Assembly: GCA_021774965.1 (NCBI GenBank)
Contig: JAJFIL010000286.1
Span: 1-38,613, forward strand
Direction: 5' to 3'
Source of the DNA: Alphaproteobacteria bacterium
GTDB lineage: Bacteria > Pseudomonadota > Alphaproteobacteria > JAJFIK01
Length of the DNA stretch: 38,613 bases
Part shown: in pieces, positions 25,001 through 32,365 of the stretch
Position numbering within the stretch: position 1 is the first letter of the stretch
How the letters are laid out: every line of letters begins with the position of its first letter
Translations under genes and position numbers: made by a program
The notes under the pieces: generated by a model
Told to the model about the DNA's origin: nothing
Seen by the model: the letters and a program-made list of their open reading frames with translations, nothing else
The model's database searches: none

Positions 25001-25188
25001 GCGCTGTCATCGGAACCGTCGTCTTTGGCGGCATTTCCGTGGCCACCGTGCTGACGCTGTTTGTGGTGCCAGCTGCCTATAGTGTTCTGGCGCGGCGCAG
25101 CGGTGTGCCCGGGGCGGTGATCAAGCAGCTGGAAAAGGAATCCGTGGCCATTCCCCCAGAAGGTGCCCAGAATTCCCCTGCGGAATAG
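22057..25188 (+). CDS. RND-family HAE1-type efflux permease
   Basis: A 1043-residue inner-membrane proton antiporter of AcrB size and layout: 12 transmembrane helices with two large periplasmic loops after helices 1 and 7. The proton-relay residues are present: Asp401-Asp402 in helix 4 (GLVVDDAIVVLENI) and Lys923 in helix 10 (LVGLATKNGILIVEF). This pattern marks the hydrophobic/amphiphilic-efflux class rather than heavy-metal pumps. The start codon has AGGAGC before it, inside the end of the adaptor gene. Likely substrates are drugs, detergents, fatty acids or signal molecules such as long-chain AHLs; none can be shown from sequence. Confidence 0.94.
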   Translation: MLLSDISVTRPVFASVMSLLLIAFGVVTFYRLPLRQYPDIDPPIVSIQVNYPGAAANVVETRITQVIEERISGVEGIEFIESTSSDGRSDITIQFRVGRDIEAATNDVRDRVAGVSGNLPEEASPPEVLKVGANAETVMWLNLVSDRHDISELTDYGSRYLADRFSILPGVARVRIGGGKRYAMRIWLDRTALAARGLTATDVETALRSENVELPAGSVESAERQFTVRVDRAFETVEDFQSLVLARGDTGYLIRLGDVARVERGTVEDRTLFRSNGIPMVGIAITRQSTANTIEVARAARNEAARLNANLPEGMELRQSYDSSIFIETAISEVYKTLFIAIGLVIATILAFLGSIRAMIIPAVTVPVSITATFILLYVFGFSINLLTLLALVLAIGLVVDDAIVVLENIHRRIHDYDETPLVAAYRGTREVGFAVIATTAVLIAVFVPIALLQGDIGRLFSEFALSMASAVFFSSFVALSLAPMLASKVLKPKQARNVFEKKIDQVFVATSGIYRTFLSVVIKQPLFALVAFVLVAGSALWLLKVIPSEYSPSEDSGAFFLVVSGPEGATFAYMEEYMDEVERRLLPLVEDGEVTRLLIRAPGFGASNNFNTGFAIVGLAPWGERRHISEIMGDVRRRLGDLPGVRSFPLQRRGFGGRTQKPLQFVIGGGSYDELAIWRDIILEAIEEDNPGLSGVDYDYRETRPQLRIQVDYDRAAELGVTISSIGRTMETMLASRRVTTYLDGGFEYDVILSGERDMQRTPSSLENIYVRSDRSRQLVPLANFISFEEIASSTALNRYNRVRALTIEAEIDQGLTMGEALDYMEGLVRTHLPEHAVIDYKGESLDYVSAGGSTLFVFVLGIVVVFLVLAAQFESWVHPFIIMLTVPLAMAGGLYGLVIMGYTLNIYSQIGLVMLVGLATKNGILIVEFANQLRAKGKPFDEALVEACTVRLRPILMTAVTTAAGSVPLIIAFGAGAETRAVIGTVVFGGISVATVLTLFVVPAAYSVLARRSGVPGAVIKQLEKESVAIPPEGAQNSPAE

Positions 25189-25295
25189 AGCTGGGACAAC
25201 ACAGTTTAAGTGGCAACGTTGACGTGACAGGGCCGCCAAGGCTTCCTAATATGGTTCTGCAAATGCAGATCAAAGCGGAATTTTTCGGGGGCTAT

Positions 25296-25676
25296 ATGCG
25301 ATTTCATCTCATTTTCCTGACCCTATTGGGTCTCAGTCTGACTGCCTTGGCCGCCTGTGGGGACAGCGTTCCTGAACGCGGCACTGAGGAAATGGCTCAA
25401 TTGGCGGAACGTGCCGCTGACCTGCGCCCCAGTGATCCACGCCTTCGAGATATCTATGAGCGCAGCTGCATCAATTGCCACAGTCTTGCGGCAAGCAGTG
25501 CCCCGCTGACCGGCGATGCGGTAGGCTGGGCCCCTCGTCTTGCCAAGGGAAACACCGTGTTGATGGAAAATACCATCGGTGGCTTTCAAGGCATGCCGCC
25601 CATGGGCATGTGTTCGGATTGTTCGGTTCAGGAATTCCGTGCCCTGATTGAATTTCTGGCCACGGGCGAGAACTAG
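25296..25676 (+). CDS. Lipoprotein c-type cytochrome (cytochrome c5-like)
   Basis: A 126-residue protein with a lipoprotein signal (hydrophobic stretch then LAAC, acylated Cys21) and one heme site, CINCH (58-62). The C-terminal GMPPMGMCSDCS has the probable axial Met100 and a C106/C109 pair that forms a disulfide in cytochromes c5. It should be anchored to a membrane facing the periplasm. The start at 25296 has CGGGGGC in front; a longer in-frame start at 25224 would bury the signal peptide. The next gene, 15 bases on, encodes an exported flavoprotein, so this cytochrome is a natural electron acceptor for it. Confidence 0.9.
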   Translation: MRFHLIFLTLLGLSLTALAACGDSVPERGTEEMAQLAERAADLRPSDPRLRDIYERSCINCHSLAASSAPLTGDAVGWAPRLAKGNTVLMENTIGGFQGMPPMGMCSDCSVQEFRALIEFLATGEN

Positions 25677-25691
25677 ACGAGGAATAAGATC

Positions 25692-27089
25692 ATGAAGCTC
25701 ACCCGTCGACAGGTCATGGCCCTTTCCGCTGCCAGCGCCGCCATGGCGGGTTTTGGCACTCAGGCCAATTTGTTTGCAGCCCAAGCCCAAGCTCAGGACT
25801 TGGAACCCGCGCCGGAACGCCGGTTAGAATGGCGCAATTGGTCAGGCTATCGCACCTGCCTGCCGGAGCTTCGCTGGGCCCCGGCCGATGAAGCAGAATT
25901 GGCATCCCGGATGGCAGATCTTCCCGGACCCATCCGTGCCGTAGGCGCAGGGCATTCCTTCTCCAACATTGTGCCCACGGACGGCACTTTGTTGATATTA
26001 GACCGACTGTCCGGGCTCATCACTGCAACGCCGGAGCACGCCAGGTTCAAGGCCGGCACGCGGCTATTTCAGGTCGCCGAAGAGCTTGGCGAGAACAATC
26101 TTGCCCTGATGAATATGCCCGACATCAACAAGCAGACATTTGCGGGAGCGATTGCCACCGCCACTCATGGCACGGGGAAAGATCTTGCGGCTCTGCCCGC
26201 CTATGTTACCGGCCTGAAGCTGGTCACGGTGAAGGGCGACATTCTTGAATGTAACGCGATGCAGAACCCTGCGCTGTTTGAGGCCGCGCGCGTGTCCTTG
26301 GGCTCTATCGGGGTCATCACGGAAATTGAAACTGAAGTTCAGCCCTTCCACCGCCTCAAGAAAGAACAATGGTTCGCACCCTTTGACGAAGTTATGGAGA
26401 CCGCACCCGAAAGCGCTGCAGCCCACCGCCATTGGGAGAGCTTTTATTTCCCCTATACGGGCATGTCCATGGTCATCACCAATAATGAGACCGACGAGCC
26501 CATCTCCCGCGACCCGGACCGCAATGACAATGATGACATGGAGCAGTTGCGCGACCTGGAGGGGATGACCCATTGGGCGCCATGGTTGAGGCGTTGGCTA
26601 TCCGAGCAATTCATGTCTGATGTGGGCACTACTTCGGAAGTGGATGATTATTGGAAAGTGCTCTCTTCCGAACAACGCTCCGTGCGCTTTAATGAAATGG
26701 AATATCACATTCCCGCAGCGCAAGGGCCTGCCTGTTTCCGCGAAGTGATCGAAGCCGTTGAGCGCGCCCGGGTGCGCGTGTTCTTCCCCTTCGAGTTCCG
26801 CTACATCAAAGGCGATGACCTGTGGCTTAGCCCATTTAGTGGGGAGGACAGGTGCTCCATCGCCATTCACCGTCATTTCGAGGAAGACCCCGCCCCCATT
26901 CAGGAAGTAGTCGAGCCCATCTTCCGGCGTTATGGCGGGCGGCCTCACTGGGGCAAGATGAACACCGGCACAGCCCCGGACTTTGCCGAGCTTTACCCTC
27001 ACTGGAATGATTTTCTGGAAGTACGCCAAGCCATGGATCCGGACGGACGCTTGCTCACCCCAGCCATGGCGCGGGTGTTTGGTATCTAA
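25692..27089 (+). CDS. Tat-exported FAD-linked aldonolactone oxidase/dehydrogenase-like protein
   Basis: A 465-residue flavoprotein of the L-gulonolactone / D-arabinono-1,4-lactone oxidase family. Residues 1-35 form a Tat-like signal (LTRRQVMALSAASAAMAG ending AQAQA). The FAD domain (about 58-235) contains VGAGHSFSNI with His88 at the site of covalent flavin attachment, and ATATHGTGKD. The C-terminal ALO domain ends with the characteristic RPHWGKMN. Family enzymes oxidise aldonolactones or alditols. The export signal and the cytochrome c gene 15 bases upstream suggest a periplasmic dehydrogenase that passes electrons to that cytochrome rather than to oxygen; that is inference. The ribosome-binding site is GAGGAA. 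Confidence 0.88.
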   Translation: MKLTRRQVMALSAASAAMAGFGTQANLFAAQAQAQDLEPAPERRLEWRNWSGYRTCLPELRWAPADEAELASRMADLPGPIRAVGAGHSFSNIVPTDGTLLILDRLSGLITATPEHARFKAGTRLFQVAEELGENNLALMNMPDINKQTFAGAIATATHGTGKDLAALPAYVTGLKLVTVKGDILECNAMQNPALFEAARVSLGSIGVITEIETEVQPFHRLKKEQWFAPFDEVMETAPESAAAHRHWESFYFPYTGMSMVITNNETDEPISRDPDRNDNDDMEQLRDLEGMTHWAPWLRRWLSEQFMSDVGTTSEVDDYWKVLSSEQRSVRFNEMEYHIPAAQGPACFREVIEAVERARVRVFFPFEFRYIKGDDLWLSPFSGEDRCSIAIHRHFEEDPAPIQEVVEPIFRRYGGRPHWGKMNTGTAPDFAELYPHWNDFLEVRQAMDPDGRLLTPAMARVFGI

Positions 27090-27100
27090 ATTTCGTACCC

Positions 27101-27196
27101 GTCATTCCGGAAATTGCAGAGCAATTGTCCGGAATCTCGAGCAACGATCCGAGATCCAGAGATTCCGGGTCCGGACTTTGTCCGCCCCGGAATGAC
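27101..27196. repeat. REP-like nested palindromic intergenic element
   Basis: A 96-base element bounded by perfect 10-base inverted ends, GTCATTCCGG (27101-27110) and CCGGAATGAC (27187-27196). Inside are a small hairpin AATTGC-AGA-GCAATT (27112-27126) and a larger one, CCGGAATCTC (27129-27138) with GAGATTCCGG (27159-27168). The larger one holds ATCTCG/CGAGAT (27134-27139 / 27150-27155). It lies between two convergent genes. The GTCATTCCGG motif is typical of dispersed palindromes in alphaproteobacterial genomes. It may also act as a transcription stop from both sides. Confidence 0.75.
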
Positions 27197-27209
27197 CGAT
27201 ACGTTTAAC

Positions 27210-28544
27210 CTATATCGCTTTGGAGTACCGCTTGGGCTCTGGTTTCAGGTAAGCGTCAAAAACAGCGCAGGCCAAACGCATGAAGGGGCGTCCTTTTTCG
27301 GTCACCTGAACCTTGCTGCCTTGTACCTTTACCAAACCGTCTTCGGCCAATGGCTGAAGCGCGCCAAGCTCGGTGGCATAGAGATCCGCCTCGCCAAAAT
27401 CCGCCAAGTCAACTTTCAGTTGGCACATGAGCTCTTCGATAATCCGCCCCCGGATCTTATCCTGATCACTGAGCGCGATGCCCCGTGCCGTAGCAAGATC
27501 GCCTGCATTCATCGCATCCATATAGGTTTTGAGCGGCACCTGGTTTTGCACATAGCCTTGAGGCAAATAGCCAATGGACGAGGCCCCAATGCCAATCAGG
27601 GCAGATGCGCTATCTGTCGTATAGCCCTGAAAATTTCGCCGCAACGTCCCGCCAGCATGAGCCACCTGCATGGCGTCGTCTGCCTTGGCGAAATGGTCAA
27701 GACCAATGCGGTCATAGTCATGAGAGATCAGCTGATTGGCCAAAAGCTCAGCCAATTCAAAACGCTGCGCCGTGTCCGGCAGGGTTTCATCCTTGATCAT
27801 GCGCTGGTGAGTTTTCATCCACGGCACATGGGCATAGCCAAACACAGACAACCTGTCAGGCTGAAGCTTCATCGCCAGATCAACCGTGCGGATGATGCTC
27901 TCCGCAGTCTGATACGGCAGGCCATAGATGAGATCGAAATTAAAAGCCTTGATCCCGGCAGCGCGCAAGTCCTCAACAACTTTCGCCACCATCTCATACG
28001 GCTGTACCCGATTGATGGCCTGTTGCACCGTGTCGTCAAAATCCTGCACGCCCAGACTGACGCGATTCACACCGCTGGCCACAAGGGCTTCGATGAAGTC
28101 AGCCGCCAGGGTGCGCGGATCAATTTCTACCGCGATCTCAGCATCCTCTGCGAGATTGAACTTCTCGCGCAGGGCCTGCATCAATTGGGTAAAATCATCC
28201 GGCTTGAGCATGGTGGGCGAGCCGCCGCCCCAATGAACGCTTGTGACTTTCGGCTGAGCTTTAAGAGCGGCAGAGACGAGATCAAGCTCTCTGTGCATGG
28301 AGCTGACATAGCCGACCACCGGTTCATACTTGCGCGTGACTTTGGTGTGGCAACCACAGAACCAGCACATCTCGGCACAAAACGGCACGTGGAAATAGAG
28401 CGACAGGGTATCGTCATTGCCAAGTGCGCCTAGCCATTCGCCGTAGGTTTCGCCTGCCACGCCCTCATGAAAATGAGGCGCGGTAGGGTAGGACGTATAA
28501 CGCGGAACCTGCCGGTCATATTTCTTGAGAAGATCTTCAGCCAT
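27210..28544 (-). CDS. hemN: Oxygen-independent coproporphyrinogen III dehydrogenase
   Basis: A 444-residue radical SAM enzyme that decarboxylates coproporphyrinogen III to protoporphyrinogen IX without oxygen, in heme synthesis. The 4Fe-4S cluster motif CAEMCWFCGC is at 56-65 (Cys56, 60, 63, and the extra Cys65 found in HemN). The N-terminal YDRQVPRYTSYPTA and the SVHWGGGSPT SAM-binding segment are diagnostic. I chose the ATG at 28544; a longer reading from 28586 adds 14 unrelated residues and runs through a FixK/FNR-like box. Expression is probably raised at low oxygen through that box. It follows the SDR gene on the same strand. Confidence 0.95.
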   Translation of the reverse strand: MAEDLLKKYDRQVPRYTSYPTAPHFHEGVAGETYGEWLGALGNDDTLSLYFHVPFCAEMCWFCGCHTKVTRKYEPVVGYVSSMHRELDLVSAALKAQPKVTSVHWGGGSPTMLKPDDFTQLMQALREKFNLAEDAEIAVEIDPRTLAADFIEALVASGVNRVSLGVQDFDDTVQQAINRVQPYEMVAKVVEDLRAAGIKAFNFDLIYGLPYQTAESIIRTVDLAMKLQPDRLSVFGYAHVPWMKTHQRMIKDETLPDTAQRFELAELLANQLISHDYDRIGLDHFAKADDAMQVAHAGGTLRRNFQGYTTDSASALIGIGASSIGYLPQGYVQNQVPLKTYMDAMNAGDLATARGIALSDQDKIRGRIIEELMCQLKVDLADFGEADLYATELGALQPLAEDGLVKVQGSKVQVTEKGRPFMRLACAVFDAYLKPEPKRYSKAI

Positions 28545-28579
28545 GGCAGAGATTTGCCTCAACAATCGAATACTCAGCC

Positions 28580-28593
28580 ATGACACAAATCAA
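28580..28593 (-). promoter_or_regulatory. Candidate FixK/FnrL anaerobox upstream of hemN
   Basis: On the minus strand TTGATTTGTGTCAT matches the alphaproteobacterial FixK/FnrL consensus TTGAT-N4-(G/A)TCAA at 9 of 10 defined bases. It lies 36 bases upstream of the hemN ATG. Oxygen control of hemN by Fnr/FixK proteins is well established in related bacteria, which supports the assignment. Confidence 0.6.
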
Positions 28594-28617
28594 TTCGCGA
28601 CCTTGCACAGGTTGTGG

Positions 28618-29394
28618 CTAATGCGTTGTTGGCTTGGCAAAGGCAACGCCGCCGTCCACCGTCACGGTTGAGCCGACCACATAGTCACCGGCGCGGGAAG
28701 CCAGGAAGATTGCAGCCCCGGCCATATCTTCGTCTGTGCCGATCCGTTTTGAGGGCACCCATTTACTCACCTCGTCGGCATGATCCCGCGCCACCCGGTT
28801 CATCTCAGAAGCAAAAGCCCCCGGCGCAATTGCGGTCACATTGATATTGTCTTCGATGAGTTTAGCCGCCATCCGCCGCGTAAGATGGATGAGCCCGGAC
28901 TTACTGGCCACATAGGAATAAGTCTCCCCGGCGGTAAGATAGATCCCATCAATAGAAGCAATGTTGATGACCTTCGCGGGTACTTCCTTCGTCGCGGCGG
29001 CGCGCAAGGGCCCCGCCAAAGCTTGGGTGAGGAAGAACGGTGATTTCACATTGAGATCCATCACCTTGTCCCAACCGCTTTCGGGAAACTCGTCAAACTC
29101 CGCCCCCCAGGCGGCCCCCGCATTGTTCACCAGAATATCGAGCTTGCTTTCGTGTTCCGCGTATTTCGCAGCCAGCGCCTTGACGCCCTCCACGGAAGAG
29201 ACGTCTTGGGGCAAGGAGAAACAATTCTCGCCCAGCTCTTCGGCCACCGCATCACAGACCTCAGCCTTGCGCGAGGAAATGTATACTTTCGCGCCTTGCG
29301 CCAGGTAGCCCTTGGCGATCATCAGGCCGATACCGCGTGAGCCGCCAGTAATGAGAGCGGTTTTGCTTTCAAGAGAGAACAGGTTTTCGAACAT
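28618..29394 (-). CDS. Short-chain dehydrogenase/reductase (RhlG-like)
   Basis: A 258-residue NAD(P)-dependent oxidoreductase. The cofactor motif TGGSRGIG is at 16-23, NNAG follows, and the catalytic residues are Ser147, Tyr161 and Lys165 (YVASK). The opening MFENLFSLESKTALITGGSRGIG resembles the RhlG / 3-oxoacyl reductase-like branch; the true substrate is unknown. The ATG at 29394 has AGGAG 9 bases upstream; a longer in-frame start at 29454 is less likely. An 8-pair hairpin with a four-base loop sits in the leader just before the ribosome-binding site. It is divergent from the Rieske operon and upstream of hemN. Confidence 0.9.
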   Translation of the reverse strand: MFENLFSLESKTALITGGSRGIGLMIAKGYLAQGAKVYISSRKAEVCDAVAEELGENCFSLPQDVSSVEGVKALAAKYAEHESKLDILVNNAGAAWGAEFDEFPESGWDKVMDLNVKSPFFLTQALAGPLRAAATKEVPAKVINIASIDGIYLTAGETYSYVASKSGLIHLTRRMAAKLIEDNINVTAIAPGAFASEMNRVARDHADEVSKWVPSKRIGTDEDMAGAAIFLASRAGDYVVGSTVTVDGGVAFAKPTTH

Positions 29395-29417
29395 GTGAGC
29401 GGCTCCTTGCGTGAATA

Positions 29418-29437
29418 GGCTGCGGCATCCCGCAGCC
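29418..29437 (-). other. Perfect hairpin in the SDR mRNA leader
   Basis: GGCTGCGG-CATC-CCGCAGCC is a perfect 8-pair stem with a four-base loop. On the minus strand it ends 23 bases before the SDR start codon and about 8 bases before the GCAAGGAGCC ribosome-binding site. It could stabilise the mRNA end or affect initiation; it has no T-run on either side, so it is not a normal terminator. Confidence 0.5.
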
Positions 29438-29543
29438 AGGTTTGAGGGGATCATAATCTCCCCTGAGGCCCATTGCGAGGGGCAAATGTTGACGTTGCGA
29501 CAGGATTGCGAGACCTTGGAGCTTCAAGCTATGACCCTTTATT

Positions 29544-29580
29544 CCCCGCGCTGGTTCCCCACATTGCGCCGGGGGTTTTT
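29544..29580 (+). terminator. Terminator-like hairpin directly before the Rieske gene
   Basis: CCCCGCGC (29544-29551) pairs with GCGCCGGGG (29566-29574) with one bulged G, and is followed by GGTTTTT. This has the form of an intrinsic terminator on the plus strand but ends only 14 bases before the GTG start of the downstream operon. The gene to its left is on the other strand, so it would stop either a transcript starting in this divergent region (attenuation) or one reading through from far upstream. Confidence 0.55.
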
Positions 29581-29594
29581 ATAAGAGGATTCAG

Positions 29595-30776
29595 GTGAGC
29601 GATAGATCCGACAACGATTTGAGGGAGGCCACAAGCCTGCCTGCCTGGACCTATTCGAACCCAGATTTCTATGATCTGGAGCGGGAAAAGCTGTTGCTGC
29701 CCACCTGGCAGATGCTGTGCCATGAAAGCGATATTCCGGACCCGGGCGCTTACGTCACTCTGCCGTTCATGGGTGAATTGCTATTTGCCGTGCGGGGCAA
29801 GGATGGCAAGGTCCGCGCCTTTCACAATATCTGCCGCCATCGGGCCGCACGCCTGCTGGACGAGCCCCAGGGCAATTGCGGGGGGCGGATCACCTGCCCC
29901 TATCACGCCTGGACTTATGATCTGGAAGGCCAACTGATCGGCGTGCCCCAACGGGAAGACTATGTGCCGCTGGATGGTGGCATGTACAATCTCAAACCAT
30001 TGGAGATGGGCATTTGCGAAGGCTTTGTCTTTGTCCGCCCTCGCCCCGGCCCAATGAGCTTTGAAGACTTCATCGCGCCCGTAGCGGCGGAGTTCAAACT
30101 CTACCATACCGCAGAGATGAAACCCATCAGCTCACTACGCCTGCGTGCCCGCGATGTGAACTGGAAAGTGGCCACAGACAATTATCTGGATGCTCTGCAC
30201 ATTCCCGTTGCCCACCCGGAACTTTCCGGTTTGGTGGGGGACACTTATCGTCTGGAGCCGGGCAACGAGGCCTATCGCATCACCGCCGATGTGGTGGAGG
30301 CAGGCCCGCAAAGCCGGTCGGTTCAAGCCTATCGGGAAACCCTACCGGCGGTCGATCATCTGCCTGGGACACGTCAACGCAAGTGGGTCTACTATCTGCT
30401 CTGGCCCAATCTGGCCTTTGACCTTTATCCTGACCAGATGGACTTCATGCAATTCATCCCCATGGGGCCGGGCAAAACCATGTTGCGGGAGGCGGCCTAT
30501 GCTTTGCCTGATACACGCCGCGAAATGAAAATCGCGCGTTATCTCAACTGGCGTATCAATCGCCAGGTCAATCTGGAAGATAGAGACCTGATTGAGCGCG
30601 TTCAGGCGGGGCTTGATACGTCCGGCTTTGAGACCGGGCCCTTTGGCGCAAGCGAGACCTGCCTTCGTGATTTTGCGGCCCGCATACGCAAGGAACTGCC
30701 CATCGCTGCCAACACATCCGCCCCCTCGCCTGAGGAAATTCGCAGCGACCTCGGGACCAGGAAATTAATCCGATGA
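29595..30776 (+). CDS. Rieske non-heme iron oxygenase, alpha-subunit type
   Basis: A 393-residue oxygenase component. The Rieske 2Fe-2S ligands are Cys80 and His82 (CRHRAARLL) and Cys101 and His104 (CPYHAW). The mononuclear iron site shows Asp199, His202 and His207 in DALHIPVAHPEL, the D-x2-H-x4-H spacing of naphthalene dioxygenase. It would hydroxylate or demethylate a substrate using electrons from a reductase; no dedicated ferredoxin or reductase is adjacent. The start is GTG, with GAGG 6 bases before it. Its stop overlaps the next start as ATGA, so it is translationally coupled to the flavoprotein. The substrate is unknown; related families act on aromatics, sterols and quaternary amines. 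Confidence 0.9.
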   Translation: MSDRSDNDLREATSLPAWTYSNPDFYDLEREKLLLPTWQMLCHESDIPDPGAYVTLPFMGELLFAVRGKDGKVRAFHNICRHRAARLLDEPQGNCGGRITCPYHAWTYDLEGQLIGVPQREDYVPLDGGMYNLKPLEMGICEGFVFVRPRPGPMSFEDFIAPVAAEFKLYHTAEMKPISSLRLRARDVNWKVATDNYLDALHIPVAHPELSGLVGDTYRLEPGNEAYRITADVVEAGPQSRSVQAYRETLPAVDHLPGTRQRKWVYYLLWPNLAFDLYPDQMDFMQFIPMGPGKTMLREAAYALPDTRREMKIARYLNWRINRQVNLEDRDLIERVQAGLDTSGFETGPFGASETCLRDFAARIRKELPIAANTSAPSPEEIRSDLGTRKLIR

Positions 30777-32365
30777 GTAACGAGATTTTTGATGTTGTCA
30801 TTATCGGCGGCGGCCACAACGGCCTGACCTGCGCGTGCTATCTCGCAGCGGCTGGCAAGTCCGTGAAGATCGTCGAACGTCGCAATGTCGTAGGCGGGGC
30901 CGCGGTGACCGAGGAATTTCATCCCGGCTTTCGTAATTCCGTCGCCTCCTACACCGTTAGCTTGCTGAACCCCAAGGTCATTGAGGATCTGGAGCTTTAT
31001 GACAATGGCTTGACCGTGGTGGAGCGGGAGATTGCAAATTTCTGGCCTCTTGATGAGGGGCGTTACCTGAAACTCCCCTTTGGCCTTGAAAAAGTACAGG
31101 CAGAGTTTGCCCGTATCGCACCCGCGGATGCAGCCCGGCTGGAGGATTTCTATAACACGCTGGAAGTTGCTGCCGGCGCGTTACGCGGGCTGGTGCTGGA
31201 AACCCCGCCCAATGTGGGTGGCGGCTGGCTGGAGGCCTGGCGCGCGGTAAAGCTCGGCGGGCATCTCATCAAGCTGAGCCTTGAAGAACAACGCGTGTTG
31301 CTGGATCTCTTTACCGTTTCTGCCTCAGATTTTCTGAGCCGCTGGTTCAAAAGCCCCGAAGTGTTGGGCGCCTTTGCCTTTGACGGGGTTGTTGGGTTTT
31401 ACGGCAGCCCCCATACGCCAGGCTCGGCCTATGTGCTGCTGCATCACGCCTTTGGCGAGGTCAACGGCAACAAGGGCATGTGGGGACATGCCATCGGCGG
31501 CATGGGCGCAATCACTCAAGCCATGGCGCAGGTAGCGGAAAACCGCGGGGTTTCGATCTCCCTCAATGCACCTGTTGCAGAAGTACTGACAGAGCAGGGC
31601 AAAGCCTGCGGCGTAAAATTGGAAGATGGTGAGATCATTCGCGCTCGCACTGTTGCGTCTAACCTGAACCCAAAACTTCTGTTTCAAAAGATGGTGGACC
31701 CAGGATTGCTGGAGCCGAACTTCCGCAGGCGGATGGATCAATGGAAATGCGGCTCTGGCACGTTCCGCATGAATGTGGCCCTTTCGGAACTGCCGGACTT
31801 TACCTGCCTACCCGGCACGCAAGTGGCGGAGCATCACAGATCCGGAATTATCATCGGCCCATCGCTGGAATATCTCGATCGCGCCTATCAGGATGCCCGC
31901 GAGTTTGGCTGGTCCCGTGAGCCCATTGTGGAGATGTTGATCCCTTCAACTCTGGATGACACTCTTGCGCCACCGGGTCAACATGTGGCGAGCCTTTTCT
32001 GCCAGCAATTCGCACCGGAACTGCCTAATCGGAGAAGCTGGGATGATGCTCGCGAAGAGGCAGCAGACCTGATCATTGAGACGGTCAACAAATATGCGCC
32101 CAACTTCAAGGCAAGTGTACTCGGTCGTTCGATTCTGAGCCCTCTGGATTTGGAGCGTACTTTTGGGTTGATCGGCGGGGATATTTTCCATGGTGCCTTG
32201 AGCCTCAATCAGATGTTCTCCGCCCGCCCCATGCTGGGCTATGCGGATTATCGCACCCCCATCAAGGGGCTCTATATCTGCGGCTCTGGCGCACACCCCG
32301 GCGGCGGGGTCACCGGCGCACCAGGGCACAATGCGGCGCGGGAAATCTTGAGGGACCTGCCATGA
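30773..32365 (+). CDS. Phytoene-dehydrogenase-like FAD oxidoreductase (PYROXD2/CrtI-like)
   Basis: A 530-residue flavoprotein. The N-terminal dinucleotide motif VVIIGGGHNGLTCACYLAAAG is given by positions 9-29, followed by ERRNVVGGAA. The C-terminal FAD motif is GLYICGSGAHPGGGVTGAPG. This is the pattern of the CrtI/amine-oxidase-like family and especially of PYROXD2-type proteins of unknown reaction. No carotenoid genes are nearby, so carotenoid desaturation is unlikely. It overlaps the Rieske stop by 4 bases and the Pcp start by 4 bases (ATGA both times). An oxidation step acting on the Rieske product, or on a related substrate, is a reasonable guess. Confidence 0.88.
   Translation: MSNEIFDVVIIGGGHNGLTCACYLAAAGKSVKIVERRNVVGGAAVTEEFHPGFRNSVASYTVSLLNPKVIEDLELYDNGLTVVEREIANFWPLDEGRYLKLPFGLEKVQAEFARIAPADAARLEDFYNTLEVAAGALRGLVLETPPNVGGGWLEAWRAVKLGGHLIKLSLEEQRVLLDLFTVSASDFLSRWFKSPEVLGAFAFDGVVGFYGSPHTPGSAYVLLHHAFGEVNGNKGMWGHAIGGMGAITQAMAQVAENRGVSISLNAPVAEVLTEQGKACGVKLEDGEIIRARTVASNLNPKLLFQKMVDPGLLEPNFRRRMDQWKCGSGTFRMNVALSELPDFTCLPGTQVAEHHRSGIIIGPSLEYLDRAYQDAREFGWSREPIVEMLIPSTLDDTLAPPGQHVASLFCQQFAPELPNRRSWDDAREEAADLIIETVNKYAPNFKASVLGRSILSPLDLERTFGLIGGDIFHGALSLNQMFSARPMLGYADYRTPIKGLYICGSGAHPGGGVTGAPGHNAAREILRDLP

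Noticed and set aside
27114-28433. 439-codon ORF on the plus strand opposite hemN
   Set aside because: It is the antisense shadow of hemN, which has every radical SAM motif. The shadow has no family features and begins inside the palindromic repeat.
30773-32365. Carotenoid desaturase assignment for the CrtI-like flavoprotein
   Set aside because: No crtB, crtE or other carotenoid genes nearby; the operon context is a Rieske oxygenase and a peptidase.
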